From Xylona heveae TC161 (Eukaryota > Ascomycota > Xylonomycetes > Xylonales > Xylonaceae): a stretch of 64,000 nucleotides of DNA. Under the pieces are notes generated by a model. It saw only the letters and a program-made list of their open reading frames with translations. It did not search any database and was not told the origin of the DNA. The stretch spans positions 2,542,001 to 2,606,000 of the forward strand of contig NW_017264195.1 of NCBI RefSeq assembly GCF_001619985.1, read 5' to 3'. A program made the position numbers and the translations under genes. Shown here one piece after another: positions 9,390-20,999 of this stretch (the first letter of the stretch is position 1; each line of letters starts with the position of its first letter).

Positions 9390-11533
9390 TTTGGCTATAG
9401 TATTGCTGTCGTTTCCGGCTCTATAGGATGAGTTTGATTGATGGCAAAAGAATACAAGAAAAATAAAATTGGATATAAGTGAAGAACTAATATCAATTGC
9501 GCAAAAAACTTCAAAGCTCAAAGGAGTGACTGGAAAAGAGCGGAACGGGGCCTGGGCAACAGGGACTCCTTTAGAGCTCTAGAGATCCGGAGAATGAACG
9601 ACGGTTGGACGAGAAACATGGTCATGAAGGCCAAGACGCAGATTTTATAAACTCAAGATAACAAGATTGGATCATCGCAGGGGGAATGAAGATGAATTCC
9701 ATTGCACATATTTCGCGTGGGACGTGGGTCAAAACAACAACGCTGGATTTTGGTGAGTGTGAAGAGCAAGAATGAGGATAAAATTGCAAGCGTATAGTGC
9801 TGGACGTGCCAATGTTGATGATCAAATCTCGCCTCGGCGGCCATCGGCCAAGAACCCACGCAAGGGGTGACCCCTCGAGGCCATGCCGGGCAGGACCGTT
9901 CCAATCAAGCTCCATGAGAGAGAGCAAATGATTTGGCGCAGTTACATCGTTGAAGATGACCATTCTTGAAGTCCCCTGTGTAATCGGGCACATAACTAAA
10001 TCGCAAGGCTTTGTTAATCACGCGTATCATTTGGGGTGCATCTTCCAATAATAGCGGCAGCGTCTGCAACGCCTCTTTCTTTGTCGAATTGCAAGACAGA
10101 ATGCATGACGCTCTGCTCCATTGCCGCGCGTTATGACGAACGTTTGGTTTGGCAACGGGGCGAAGAGAACCCGTTCCCAGATTCCTTGCCAGATGAGGAT
10201 ACTGCCCGCGTGAGACAGGTATACCGTAGTAATCGAACGATGATGATGTCGGCTCCTTTGATGGCTTTTTTCAACGGTTTCCCATGCCAGAAATGCCCAT
10301 AGGTCTACAAGGCACATTCATTACTCATCCTACGACGCCCATGGAAAAATGTTTGCACAAGATCAGGGCTCACAAAAAATGGTTATAGCACATATAAAAA
10401 GCATGTCATGTCTCCCATCTATCGACATTCACCCCCCATCGCCATCAATGAAGACGACACATCGAGAGGCAAACTTCCTATCCGGGACTATTCCGATCTC
10501 CAGAACCACTGGGACCTCTTTCAAGAAAAGGTCCCATGGCAACGCGCCCGCTGTGGAAGAGTTAAAGCGGTGGTCGTGGCTGGTTCTGTTGGCTTTTTGA
10601 TAAAGAGAAAAGAGGATCGGAGGCTCAAGGTCGCGAGCCTTTTTGTGTTGCGATGAAGTCACGTGCGTATACATAGTGGGTCTGCCTACTCGAATATACC
10701 AATTACGCGTAATTATTAGAACATGCCAAAGTCTTCTCGCTTAGATTCTCCTTACATAATATTGATCAATCATGAGATATGATTGGCTTTTTGAGATATA
10801 CGAGTACGGAGTACTTTAGGAACCATGATGGGAAGGTAGAAGAAGAAGTGCAGAATAATTGAGGGGACCGAGGACCTTGGTGACAGCAACAGAGATGCAT
10901 AAAATTGCCCATTCAGCTGCAAGCAATGGTCAGCATGCTTTTCTCTCCCCTTCACACGTAGGGCTGGCCTGTAGTTGAATCTTCCAATGGTAAAGCTCCG
11001 GCGAGAGACTTGAAAAACCCCCCATAATGCTCCGTGCGACCCTCCGATATTAGCCGCGGTGTCTAGCAATCGTCCACCGTCGTCGGCCCGCATCAAACCA
11101 TGCCCATCCGAAGCAACAAGAAGTCATGATCCCTATCGGCAGGTCTTGTCGAAGTTATCAACGCTTACCACTACATCTAGGATATACCTGCACTTAGGGG
11201 AATAGAACACACGCTTTTTCACTTTTTGGACAATCAATGCCCGCAATACAAAACGGCAGGGAAAATCTGTTCCCTTCCGCCGTTTCCCACTTTTTTCTTG
11301 ATCCTATCTGTCCTTTTTAAACGTTCTTCATCTTGAGACAACTCTTCCGCCTCGTAGTTGTTTTTTTCCCTCTTCCCATTTCCACCATATCTGATACCCC
11401 GCAAATCCCACATTTGCTATATACCAATACCGTTGCCTTTTTCGAGAGCCACTTTTAATTTTACGAAATCCCCATTTTCTCAATCTTCTATCCTTCTCTC
11501 TCTCCTTTTTTTCTTCCCGTTTTTAGCACAACC
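9390..11533. promoter_or_regulatory. 2.1-kb upstream region between divergent genes
   Basis: The region lies between the GPI-anchored protein gene (-) and ornithine aminotransferase (+). It has no convincing coding frame. A GTACGGAGTAC motif is at 10804-10814 and a small hairpin-forming pair (GGGACCT..AGGTCCC) near 10510-10534. The last 200 bp before 11534 are pyrimidine-rich, with CTCTCTCTCC-type tracts running to the start codon, as seen in front of many highly expressed fungal genes. Confidence 0.5.
10804..10814 (+). repeat. recurrent motif GTACGGAGTAC
   Basis: Exact copy of the intergenic motif, here extended to an 11-mer whose GTAC arms are inverted repeats around GGA. Confidence 0.7.
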
Positions 11534-13120
11534 ATGAGCGCTCCCAACGGCACAAACCTCAAGGCCACCGCGCCTGCATTCCAGCCCTCGGCGCGCTACC
11601 ACGCCGCGTCCTCGGAGCAGGCCATTGCTCACGAGCACAAGTTTGCTGCTCACAACTACCACCCTCTTCCCATTGTTTTTGCTCGCGCCAAGGGCACCTC
11701 CGTTTGGGACCCCGAGGGCCGTCACTACCTCGATTTCCTCTCCGCCTACAGCGCCGTCAACCAGGGCCACTGCCACCCGGAGCTCATCAAGGCTCTCACC
11801 GAGCAAGCTTCGCGCGTGACTTTGAGCAGCCGTGCCTTTTACAATGACGTCTTCCCTCGATTCGCCGAGTTCGTCACCGAAATGTTCGGCTACGACATGG
11901 TCCTGCCCATGAACACTGGTGCCGAGGCGGTCGAGACAGCTGTCAAGCTTGCCCGCAAGTGGGGATACAAGGTCAAGGGTATCCCGGAGAACGAGGCCTA
12001 TGTTCTCAGCGTGTCGCAAAACTTCCACGGCCGTACGGTATGTTTGTTTTTCATATGCATCTTACTCTTCTTTTTATTGTTCTTCTGTGCAGGCTGCCCG
12101 TCGGGGGGACCATTGACCGCAAAGACTAATAAGAGTTATAGTTTGCCGCCATTTCCATGTCTACTGACCCCGAGTCTCGCGACAACTACGGCCCCTACCT
12201 GCCCAACATTGGCTGCCACAACCCCGTGACGGGCGAGGAGCTCAAGTACAACGACATTGAGGGACTGCGCAAGGCGCTCGAGGCCCATGGCCCCAAGATT
12301 GCTGCTTTCCTGGTGGAGCCTATCCAGGGAGAAGCGGGCATTGTCGTGCCCGACGACAACTACCTGCGCGAGGCCAAGGCGCTGTGCGAGAAGCACAACG
12401 TCTTGTTGATTTGCGACGAGATCCAGACCGGCATTGCCCGCACGGGCCGCATGCTCTGCAGCGAGTGGAGCGGCATCAAGCCCGACCTCATCCTGCTGGG
12501 CAAGGCCATCAGCGGCGGCATGTATCCCGTCTCCGCCGTCCTCGGCTCCAAGGAAGTCATGCTCACCATTGAGCCGGGCACCCACGGCTCGACCTACGGC
12601 GGTAACCCGCTCGGCTGCGCTGTCGCCATCCGCGCCCTTGAGATTGTCAAGGAGGAGAACATGGTCCAGCGCGCCGAGGACCTCGGAAACCTGTTTCGCC
12701 AGGGTCTGCGCGACATCAACAACCCCATGATCGAGACCATTCGGGGCAAGGGCCTGCTCAATGCCATTGTCATTGACGAGTCCAAGACCAATGGCCACAG
12801 CGCTTGGGATCTTTGCATGCTCTTCAAGGAGAAGGGTCTCTTGGTACGTCACAAAGAGAACCATTAACTATTTTTGATTCTTTTACCCTCTTCCGGAGAA
12901 CAATGTCCTTGCTAACCACGATGCGCGCTTACAGGCCAAGCCCACTCACGAGAACATTATCCGTCTCGCTCCCCCGCTCGTCATCACCGAGGAGGAGATC
13001 AGCCAGGCTCTGGCCATTATCAAGGAGTCCATGGCGGAACTCCCCACCCTGACGGGCGACAAGCTCGACAAGATTGTTCCCAACGGCGAGAAGAACATCC
13101 ACATCAACCTTGACGACTAA
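11534..13120 (+). CDS. ornithine aminotransferase (ornithine-oxo-acid transaminase)
   Basis: The exons are 11534..12037, 12142..12843 and 12935..13120, giving 463 residues. Both introns lie between codons and have consensus ends. It is a PLP fold-type I, class III aminotransferase. The cofactor-binding [10 protein letters not shown] is near residues 130-140, the PLP-contacting aspartate is in LICDEIQTG (about residue 260), and the Schiff-base lysine is K289 in LLGKAISGG. The enzyme converts L-ornithine and 2-oxoglutarate to glutamate semialdehyde and glutamate, the arginine-catabolic step that feeds proline. No mitochondrial presequence is evident, consistent with the cytosolic fungal enzyme (yeast CAR2). 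The very close match to known OATs makes the call secure. It converges on GPI10. Confidence 0.97.
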
Positions 13121-13432
13121 ATCAGGGGGCGAACATTGATGAATTTCCCTCTGGCCCGTTGCGCCGAGATTTCACGAACGTATATATCATGAACGAACCA
13201 AGTTATGAAAAAAAGAGAAAGATTTTGGACAGTCTGCAAAGACGATACAAAAAGAGGAAAACAGAACATCTTTGCGAATTGGGCTGGCTTTTGACTTTGC
13301 GACTCTCTTTCCTGTTTTAAGGAATTGCGAATTTATACCATTGAATTATCTCGTGTAGATTAGGTTTAAAAAAAGGGGCATAGATTCAAAGAAGAACAAG
13401 AGACGCAAGTGTTCATTGGCAGCCATTCTTGG
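13121..13432. other. convergent 3' intergenic region
   Basis: It lies between the stop codons of ornithine aminotransferase (+) and GPI10 (-), is A-rich, and presumably holds both 3' UTRs. No other feature was seen. Confidence 0.5.
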
Positions 13433-15844
13433 CTAGTGACTTCGTTGTCGACACCATATCACGATATCTCCTTTTCGTCGCCAGTCGTCGTGCCAATGGG
13501 TGTTAAAGGTACGCCAGCATTCTCGATAAGAGATATTCTCATAAAGTTCTCGAGTTTCTTTGCTGGCAGCAAGGTCGTTGAAAAAGGTCCGCAATGTAGG
13601 CTCAGCCTGTTCAAAAAAGACCAGATATTGAGGCCAGTACTTTTGAACATTATTTTTGTTGCCTGCTTTTGTAATGTTCTCATCAACATATACTTTGTTA
13701 CGCGGTATAAGAGCCATCTCTGTTCGTAGAAACTCCAGAGGGTTGGCATAGAATCGATCTGCCTCATCGACATAGACTGCTCGCTCGGCGGGGTTGAGTG
13801 AAATTGGAGGCTCGCAGCCAAGTGCCCAGGCATGTAAATTCGGATAGACAAGATGACTGCGCCAGGGGGTCGAGTGGCATGGCATGAGAAAGCCAACCGT
13901 GCTGAATGTGTCTGAATCGGAAGCACTGTCAGTAGATAAGGAAGAAGCAGGGGACACTGCGAGATTGCGTTTCTCGTGCTCCTGTCGAAGGTGAGCCATC
14001 ACGGATAGTGGCCCAGACTGATGGACTTGTGTAGTGTAGTATGCTATGGCGATGTTGAGAAAGAGAAGAACGTAGAGGGGTACTCCTTTGCGAAGAGTAG
14101 ATTGTTTCGGGGTGAGGTTGTTAGGGCTTCCGTTATCGTGCTCTTCACTTTTGCTCTCCTGAGCACTACTGGCTGAGGTGAAGAATGTCGCTAATGGTTG
14201 CGATGCTAGAATATGCAGTATTGGAAGAAGTGGGTATATGAAGCGAACTTCTTTGTGAGAGATAAGTGAGAGGGTGGATACAAGGATTACGACAGTGAGA
14301 GCGAGTTGGTATCTTATTTCGTCTGCTCGAGCCTGAGATGATGTTGTTGTCTTCTTTGAAGAGAGCGGCTGGCGGATCGCTTGCCATAGTCCGAGGAGAC
14401 CAAATGGCAGAGCTGTCGTAAGAAGGAGCGGTATGCCTTGGGACAGGTAATAGTGCCAGTCATTCCGGCCGTAGAAGACGGCTAATGACTGTGCAATGTT
14501 GAAGTGGAGAAAATGATATGGGGGAAAAGTCCAGACTCCATAGTATAGGCGGTCCGAGAATGCGGAGATGGCCAAAACCAGTGACCTAATCAGCTTTAGC
14601 AAATGTAAAGGAATTAAATATTTTCCCGTATGGCTATTGTTACCCGCACAAAACACTCTCACGGACAAGTAGAAGGAGCTCGCGCTTGCTTGTCTGAGAA
14701 GGCGTAGCAGAAGGAGCCTTAACCCATGCAACTGGGTTCCAGTATGGGCACAGGTTAAACCCATCTAACACAGCAAATGTTGACAAACACAGCCATATTA
14801 GCAGGTTTGTTGGACGAAGGATTGACGCCGAAGCGGCTAAAATGAGACACAGTCGAAGCCTTTCATAAATTAGCATACATCAGGTTCGCCTGACAGAAAA
14901 AAAGCTGCTTACTTTCTGAGCTCAGCACGAGCGGAGCGAGCGGAGTCGTCGCCCTGCTTTTCGCTTTCTCTGGGAAAGCCTCGAAACCGGTGCCACGGCC
15001 AAAGGAACAGCGCTGAGATCGTCAAGGTTGTCTCGAGACAGTTCGACAAGGTTCGCGAGGAACAAAACCACTGCCATGGACTACATACAGTCAATGCAAG
15101 CTGCATAGTTCCGCATATCAGCATATACTCCATGTACTCGAAAGCTTGTGCTATCAGTTTCTTTGATAACATACAGTAGCCCACGCCGCGTTACTGCCTC
15201 TTCCATATAGTTTTTCTGCCAATTTTGCAGTATAGTAATCGCATAGCGCCGCAGAGATAGCTTGAAGTACGTGGGGTGCTGCGACCAATAGCTCAGCTGT
15301 ATAGGACGGTGCAAAATGGAGTAACGTAGCGATTTTCGAGGCGATGAAATAGACCGCGGCAAATATGGCTGGATGAATCGAAGAGCGAAGTCGATGCTGC
15401 CATTCCTTATAGAGAGAAACATCGTCAGCAGCAGATTCCTTAAAATTCGAGTAAAAGTAGCACTGCTCTTAGAAGAAATGCTCTCCGGTCTGAGCGGTGA
15501 TATTATAGCTTCTCAGAAGCGCAGACTCGGTGGCAGTGTGTCCAGAATGACAGCCAGCCCAATCCATGTTCAATCGCAGAGAATAGTTAGCTTACCCAAG
15601 TAATCCATGCGCCGCTATCAGACCCAAAAGTCATCTGCCATGCCGGCTCAAGCGATTGAAAATATTCATCTGGCTGAAAAAATGTCCGAATGGACAATGC
15701 GTTTAGAATACGAAACGCGAGCAGGAAAAGGAAAATGTCGCGCCATTGAACCTCCTGCTTGTAGTGGGCAAGCTTCTTCTTGAAATTTATACCATGATCT
15801 ACCCCCTCAGGAGGTTTCCCTGCTCGCCGGGGCTCTGAAGGCAT
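13433..15844 (-). CDS. GPI10: GPI mannosyltransferase 3 (PIG-B/Gpi10 type, GT22)
   Basis: Five exons (15596..15844, 15175..15405, 14913..15100, 14644..14859, 13433..14585) encode 678 residues. The GT22 luminal motif is [19 protein letters not shown], followed across intron 1 by [19 protein letters not shown], both diagnostic of PIG-B/Gpi10. Later blocks are [31 protein letters not shown] and [14 protein letters not shown]. Many hydrophobic spans indicate a polytopic ER protein. It adds the third, alpha-1,2-linked mannose to the GPI core from dolichol-phosphate-mannose and is essential in yeast. The first intron is unusually long (190 nt). The window also encodes a predicted GPI-anchored protein at 8322-9389, a client class of this pathway; that proximity is probably chance. 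Confidence 0.93.
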
Positions 15845-16475
15845 GATAGGCTCCGCTATCTGCGTGATTGGGCTTGGTCAATGGAAGCTTCATATAAAAT
15901 AGCGTGGTTTCGCGTCCGTCACCTCGGCTCATCAAGATACCCTTTCGGGCAGGAGAAACACAAATACGTCAGACTCGAAGAATTTCAAGATTGCCAAGCG
16001 TAAATGGCGATTTCGCCTCTAATTGACAAATGGACAATTCTGTATAATAGAACTCAATCCAAATTTCTTCATGAGAGAATGAAAGTTATTAACGTTGCTG
16101 CCACGACCTTGTCGGTGTCGGCGGACTATACGGGAGCAAGCTACGGTGCCGCCCTTCAAGCTTCATTTGACTAAATACAGACTGTAAAATAAGGAAACCA
16201 GATATGAAAAATGGCTCAAAAATGACCCTCCGCCCATCGCTAAATAGATTCACGATATATAAAAAAAAATACAAGCCGCTCCAGTATCGCCATGAGAAGA
16301 GGACCGTGCATCTGAAAACAATGAGATGAAAGAAGAAGAAAATAAAAGTATAAATGCCAAAATAATCCACTGAGGAATATTACCAGCTGGTATCCAAAGA
16401 AAAACAAAACTGCATCTGGCCTGCGAGAAGAAAGAAAAATTAATAAACCGAGAGCCTTCCACAGTCTGACAAAGA
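15845..16475. promoter_or_regulatory. promoter of GPI10 and 3' region of the next gene
   Basis: Tandem (-) genes flank this 631-bp stretch. It is A/T-rich near 16250-16340. No coding frame is supported. Confidence 0.4.
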
Positions 16476-17030
16476 CTAGGAGCCACTTTTCCAGATGCCG
16501 CCTCCAACGGCCTTGGAGATTCCGAGGCCAAGTCCCACAGCGAGGGCAATGATAAATAATGCAATGACGACTTTGATCCAGATGATTTGTTTCTTGCTCA
16601 GCTTCCTGAAGAGACGGAACTCTCGCTTTTTCTTCTCCAGCTTAGCTCTATCCTTGATGGTCTGGCGGCCTGGCCACATGGTGCATTCCTTTGGCTGTCT
16701 CTCGGGCGAAGGGGGCAGAGATGGTTGGGCCTCCAGATCATAGTGAGCCAAAACAAGTTTGCTTTCCGATCTTTGTTGCTCGAAAGAGCAACGCGTGGTA
16801 GGATGGCAATAGAAGGCCGAAAAGGGATTTTCCTGACCGGTCTCATCATCTTTTGTGGTGGTGCATCGCGATAGATTGTTCGATGCTAAGCTGTCATCGG
16901 AGGCTTTTGTATGAAGAAGGGCAGATGGCTCCCGGACGGGAGATGGGCGCAATGTTGGTGATCGCAGCGATTCATTCTCAATTTCGCGTACGTCGGTTTC
17001 GACCGCGGGCTTCTCAATGTTGTGCGCCAT
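16476..17030 (-). CDS. conserved small tail-anchored membrane protein, function unknown
   Basis: An intronless frame of 184 residues starts at the ATG at 17030 (MAHNIEKPAVETDV); a longer in-frame ATG at 17135 would add 35 residues and is less likely. Residues 1-110 are polar and Ser/Pro-rich. A CTMWPGRQTIKDRAKLEKK block is followed by a Lys/Arg-rich segment, then one hydrophobic helix at about 149-170 and the short tail KAVGGGIWKSGS. The CTMWPGRQ...KAVGGG(I/V)WKS pattern seems familiar from uncharacterised Eurotiomycete proteins. The single C-terminal span with a basic cytosolic flank suggests a tail-anchored or type II membrane protein. No catalytic motif was seen. Confidence 0.8.
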   Translation of the reverse strand: MAHNIEKPAVETDVREIENESLRSPTLRPSPVREPSALLHTKASDDSLASNNLSRCTTTKDDETGQENPFSAFYCHPTTRCSFEQQRSESKLVLAHYDLEAQPSLPPSPERQPKECTMWPGRQTIKDRAKLEKKKREFRLFRKLSKKQIIWIKVVIALFIIALAVGLGLGISKAVGGGIWKSGS

Positions 17031-18466
17031 GCGGAAATATGTTGAAAGGGACGCAAGAACAATGGCGTTGTTGCGGTAGGGGCGAACAGAATATTTCAAT
17101 TCAATTGCCGGATTCTTCCAATCCACGAAAACCAATTTGATCTCAAATTGAATCTTTAAACAACGTCCGGAACAGAGACGGATTGAGCTTTTGCTGGGAC
17201 AGATAGTTTCGCTGGAGAAATTCGACCGGTACTCAAAAACCAGAACAAGGTGCGCAGGACACGAAAGGAGGAGAAAATCAGGTCAACTGCAACGCGGTGA
17301 ATTGCGCAGGAATATCTGTAGCAGCGATGGTAACAGTAACGACAACAGCAGCAGCACGAGGACGCAGAGCAGAAGTAATAGTAATAATAGCAGTAGAAGC
17401 AGCACGCAGATGAAGATCCGCCTTCATGGTCCATGTGGAGACGGGGCGTCGAAGCCGTCGAAGAAAATCTTCCCACACATCCCTACTCTTCCTGTGTACG
17501 GAGTACACCTCCATCAAACTATCTTGGTTCTGCTGCGGGTTCAGCCTATCTTGCATCATCAGCCCATGCTCAAGCAGGCAATATGTGTGGATCTGGTGGC
17601 CGCATAGGCGTCTCCAGGGAACCGGCTGGATCGAGCATCGAACAATGGCATGACAGCCAAAAATCAAAAAAAGGTTCGGGTCATGCAAGGGTCAAGAAAC
17701 AAGCTCGTCGCGAAAAGGGAAATGACCGGGCGAAAGGGGGGGTGACGAGCAGGTCCAGTTGGAGCTTGGCAGGCGAGCAACGCGAGCGAAGTTAAGGGCG
17801 CTCTTGGCGGCACATCATGCGTCTTCGCCGGGGCCTAGGAAGGCCATTGAGCAGCCATGTCACACGCCTCTACCGCTCTCTTCTTTTCATTTGAGGATTT
17901 TGCATTGGAGGAAAATGGGAGGAGACGGAAATTGATCGATGATCGTTGATGGGAAATAAAGAGCATGGGATAGACTCGACGATCCCGTAGTCACTTATTT
18001 AATTGCCGAAGTGCACTATGGTTGAATGGTCTTGCAATTTGGAGGATTTGGGCTGAAACTAGATAGCTTATGTTAGTCGCAAGTCTCATTCGGAGAAATA
18101 CCCGGGTATACTTCTGCTACTCCCCTCGTCCCTCTCCGGTAGAACCTCAAGCTTTATTGATTGACCGTTACCTGACGGACTGAGAGACACAAACTACAGT
18201 TAGTTGATCCACAAGGTGGATATCAAGAGTCGTTGGAGTCCAGACTTGGGACATGGGGGTGGAACGTCCTAACTGTATCTTGCCTCAACTAAACGCCATG
18301 CGGGGGATACAGATACGCCAATCACCTTTACACACTCAACAATTCTATAGTATAAGTGACGAGTAGTTGCTGGTAGGTCAACTACAGTAGTCTGAATAGT
18401 CTAAATAGTCTGGATAGTGCAGAGTGCAGAGCTAGGATTCACGGTATAACTGATACTACCTAGGTA
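17031..18466. other. upstream region with low-complexity DNA, before the transposon
   Basis: No supported gene. CAG/AGC-rich low-complexity DNA lies at about 17331-17404 and keeps several frames open by composition. GTACGGAGTAC occurs at 17496-17506. A short tandem array of TAGTCTGAA-like units lies at about 18388-18417. Confidence 0.45.
17496..17506 (+). repeat. recurrent motif GTACGGAGTAC
   Basis: Second exact 11-mer copy of the recurrent intergenic motif. Confidence 0.7.
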
Positions 18467-18494
18467 CAGTACTAGCCCATAAATGACGGCAATT
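18467..18494 (+). repeat. left terminal inverted repeat of the Tc1-type transposon
   Basis: It begins CAGTACTAGCCC and ends ACGGCAATT. It matches the reverse complement of 19786-19813 at 22 of 28 positions; the inner ACGGCAATT block and the outer CAGTAC block are identical. Confidence 0.85.
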
Positions 18495-18645
18495 TCCACA
18501 AATGCCACCCCAACCATCCTCCGGACCACAAAATATATTCATGGATAACTCAATGAGAAATTGATATTAGAACTTGTATTTTGGCATATAAATAGAGTAG
18601 ATAGTGACTTTAAAGAATATCAATTTATTATTGCTAAATCCTGGG

Positions 18646-19728
18646 TCAGTATTTTGTGTACCATCCACCTGCTGCAATTACTGCCTCGATCCGTCGGGGC
18701 ATACTCTCCACTAAAGAAACAAATATTTCCTCACTAATTGCATCCCAGCCTGCCTTCAAAGCATCAAAAAGTCTTCTCTCAGCCCTCCAATCTACCGATG
18801 TATCGTCAAGGAGCTCTGGATGGTGCTTATAAAGCCATTCTTTAAGCATATGCCAGGCGTGCTCTATAGGGTTCAAATCTGGTGAGTACGGGGGCCATTC
18901 CATCACTGGTATTCCATGATCCTGAAGCCATTGTCGCGCAATTCTTGCCCGGTGTATTGAGGCATTATCATGCATGAAGGTGAGGCCTGGCTCATAGATC
19001 TGGGGGATCCCTTCTTCAAGAACTGAGATATATGATGCTGCACTAGAGCCACCCCGAGCGGAGAGGGGATCTCCTGGCATATCAATTAAATCAGTCCTCC
19101 CACCAGTGTAAAATCCACCCCAGACCATGATGGTTAAGTCCCTGCCCTTGCTGTATGGTTGAATCATAACTTTCTTCCATTTTTCATGTGGCTTTCGGAA
19201 GACCCAGCAGCGCTGTTTTCCTGCACCACGCTCCACCAAACACTCATCTGTCCATATGATGGAATACCACTCCTGAACCCAGTCGCGACGTGCCAAACAC
19301 CATTCATATCTCTTCCGTGCAGCCTCAGGACCAAGCCGGGGCTTTTTTTGAGCGATCCATTTTGAAATTCCAGACTCTCCAAGCATTCTTTTGATGGTGT
19401 TGCAGGAGACATCAAGCTGAACTTCTTCGATCAATTGCTTATAATTTATAGTTGGGTCTTTGCGAATTAATCGCTCAATTAGTCGTATTGATCGATCGCT
19501 CAACTTTTTAGGCCGTCCAGGACGTTTTTCAGGGCTTGGATTGCCTGTATCATGGTAACTTTCCACCGTACGTTTGACAGTGGAGTATGGTATTTTGAAC
19601 TGCTTAGAGATCTCAGCATTCGTATGCTTCAGTTTTGAGGCCGAACAAACTGCAACGCGTTCAGAGTTACTCAGCTCTCTCCGCCTAACAATATTGCTGG
19701 CAATTGGAGCCAGCGGCCTCCTCAGCAT
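18646..19728 (-). CDS. Tc1-like transposase (DD34E)
   Basis: An uninterrupted frame of 360 residues. An N-terminal helix-turn-helix (about residues 18-60, with SKQFKIPYSTVKRTVESY) is followed by an AT-hook-like PGRPKK (70-75) and a second HTH (about 90-120). The DDE catalytic triad is complete: D161 in WTDECL, D254 in FMHDNASIH and E289 in SPDLNPIEHAW. The spacing between the last two is 34 residues, which marks Tc1-type elements rather than the DD35D Fot1/pogo type common in fungi. It cuts and pastes the element at TA sites. All catalytic residues are present, so the protein may be functional; whether it is expressed cannot be told. Confidence 0.95.
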   Translation of the reverse strand: MLRRPLAPIASNIVRRRELSNSERVAVCSASKLKHTNAEISKQFKIPYSTVKRTVESYHDTGNPSPEKRPGRPKKLSDRSIRLIERLIRKDPTINYKQLIEEVQLDVSCNTIKRMLGESGISKWIAQKKPRLGPEAARKRYEWCLARRDWVQEWYSIIWTDECLVERGAGKQRCWVFRKPHEKWKKVMIQPYSKGRDLTIMVWGGFYTGGRTDLIDMPGDPLSARGGSSAASYISVLEEGIPQIYEPGLTFMHDNASIHRARIARQWLQDHGIPVMEWPPYSPDLNPIEHAWHMLKEWLYKHHPELLDDTSVDWRAERRLFDALKAGWDAISEEIFVSLVESMPRRIEAVIAAGGWYTKY

Positions 19729-19785
19729 GTTGCTGTCTATTGTTGAATAAAAATGCTCATGATGGTGGACGCGACGCGTCGGAAG

Positions 19786-19813
19786 AATTGCCGTGATTTT
19801 TGGCGAGGTACTG
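19786..19813 (-). repeat. right terminal inverted repeat of the Tc1-type transposon
   Basis: On the minus strand it begins CAGTACCTCGCC and ends ACGGCAATT, pairing with the left repeat at 18467-18494. Confidence 0.85.
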
Positions 19814-20999
19814 TAGGTAGGTAGTCAATCAATCCTCGTGTGGATTGACAGGAGACGTAGTAGCTTGGGGCATAACTTATGGGGTACCAGTATAATGGCC
19901 ACATGCCAAGTCCCCCCAACTGGGCGGGATAAGAAGCTTGTGTCTAGGCCCCAGGGCTAACAGACCCGACGTCTAGGCGAGTCCAGGAACCAAAACACCC
20001 GAGGACCCCAAAGCTGAAAGTCTCCTCCTTATCTCGCATGACCTGGACACCGTACTTTTTGTGCCACTGTACAGAGTCAAAATCCACCTACTCTTTGTGG
20101 CTGCATCTATCATATTCTTTTCTTTTCTTTTTCTTGAATCGAGAATCTAATCTGTGTATCCTTGAGGACTTATCTTTGCTCAAATTGGGACACCTCCCGA
20201 GGCTTCCCAACGCAGAATTGGGCACGTGGACCTGTCACCTCCTTTGGCATGTAAATTAACATACGGTAGGTACCAGAGTTAAATGTATAACCAAAGCTAG
20301 TGGGGCCCGCTTTGGCCTCGGCTCCACACTCATCCCATTCGAACGCCCCCCTTTAGCTTGACAAAACGCTGGGCCACGTATACTGCACCGCCGCATCGTT
20401 TGACAGCCTGCGTCGCACAATACCTCACGGCGCGCAACGAGGACCAAAAACATGTTCTGAGATCATGCTGCGTCATCTTCGGATCATGTCTCGCCAGTTT
20501 CCTGACCATTTTTCCACAAATTATCTAGAGTCCACGCAATTGTTAATGAATATTTTCTTATTTCTTGCACAAACATATTGACACATGACGAGACGTTTAA
20601 TTAAACGGGTAGTACGGAGTAAGGAGAAGCCACATTGTGTCGAGAAACTATGATCCTTGGTAAATTTCTATGTATAAGAGTTGCGTAATCCCATGCTCAT
20701 GTGTTGTTGCCGAGGGAAGAGAAGAAGAATAATATATATAAGAAACAAATGCCCCGAAGATGAGAATGCGCAAATGCAATGCTGCAGAGTGGAGGGGAAA
20801 AAGAGGCAAAAAGACAAAGGTTAAATGCCATGTGACAAAGAATATCAATCATGTACAGTGATAATGCAATGCAATGTAGCAGTTGTCCGATAAAGACGCC
20901 AGGCTATTGGGGGAAAAAAAAAAAAAATTATGCTGCCGAGCACTGGATGGATGCTCCCTTCGGACAAAACTGCTTGAAACGATAAAAGACCTTCATTAC
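19814..20999. other. intergenic, downstream of the ABC transporter
   Basis: No supported gene. TACGGAGTA occurs at 20613-20621. A TTTTCTTTTCTTTTTC tract lies near 20115-20132. The end next to 21000 presumably contains the 3' UTR of the ABC transporter. Confidence 0.4.
20613..20621 (+). repeat. recurrent motif TACGGAGTA
   Basis: Exact copy of the recurrent intergenic nonamer, followed by AGGAG. Confidence 0.65.

Larger units (their letters stand above)
18467..19813 (-). mobile_element. Tc1/mariner-superfamily DNA transposon, full length
   Basis: The 1347-bp element is bounded by imperfect terminal inverted repeats of about 28 bp (22 of 28 positions match) that begin CAGTAC at each end. It is flanked by TA dinucleotides at 18465-18466 and 19814-19815, the target duplication expected of this superfamily. 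It encodes one transposase (18646-19728) with no visible stops or frameshifts, leaving 57 bp between the start codon and the right inverted repeat. The inverted similarity continues about 10 bp further outward (CTACCTA on both sides), so the true borders could lie slightly outside. An open transposase frame implies a fairly young copy, or one spared by repeat-induced mutation. Confidence 0.9.

Noticed and set aside
10510-10534. Hairpin-forming pair GGGACCT..AGGTCCC as a terminator or regulatory RNA
   Set aside because: A 7-bp stem in spacer is within chance expectation, and hairpin terminators are not used by RNA polymerase II.
12136-12864. 242-codon minus-strand frame antisense to ornithine aminotransferase
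   Set aside because: A composition effect of the GC-rich third positions in a highly biased gene; the plus strand encodes the enzyme.
17191-17795. Overlapping frames of 120-138 codons on both strands with a Ser/Asn- or Thr/Ile-rich stretch
   Set aside because: They owe their length to a CAG/AGC-rich low-complexity segment; no conserved motif or intron support. More likely an upstream region.
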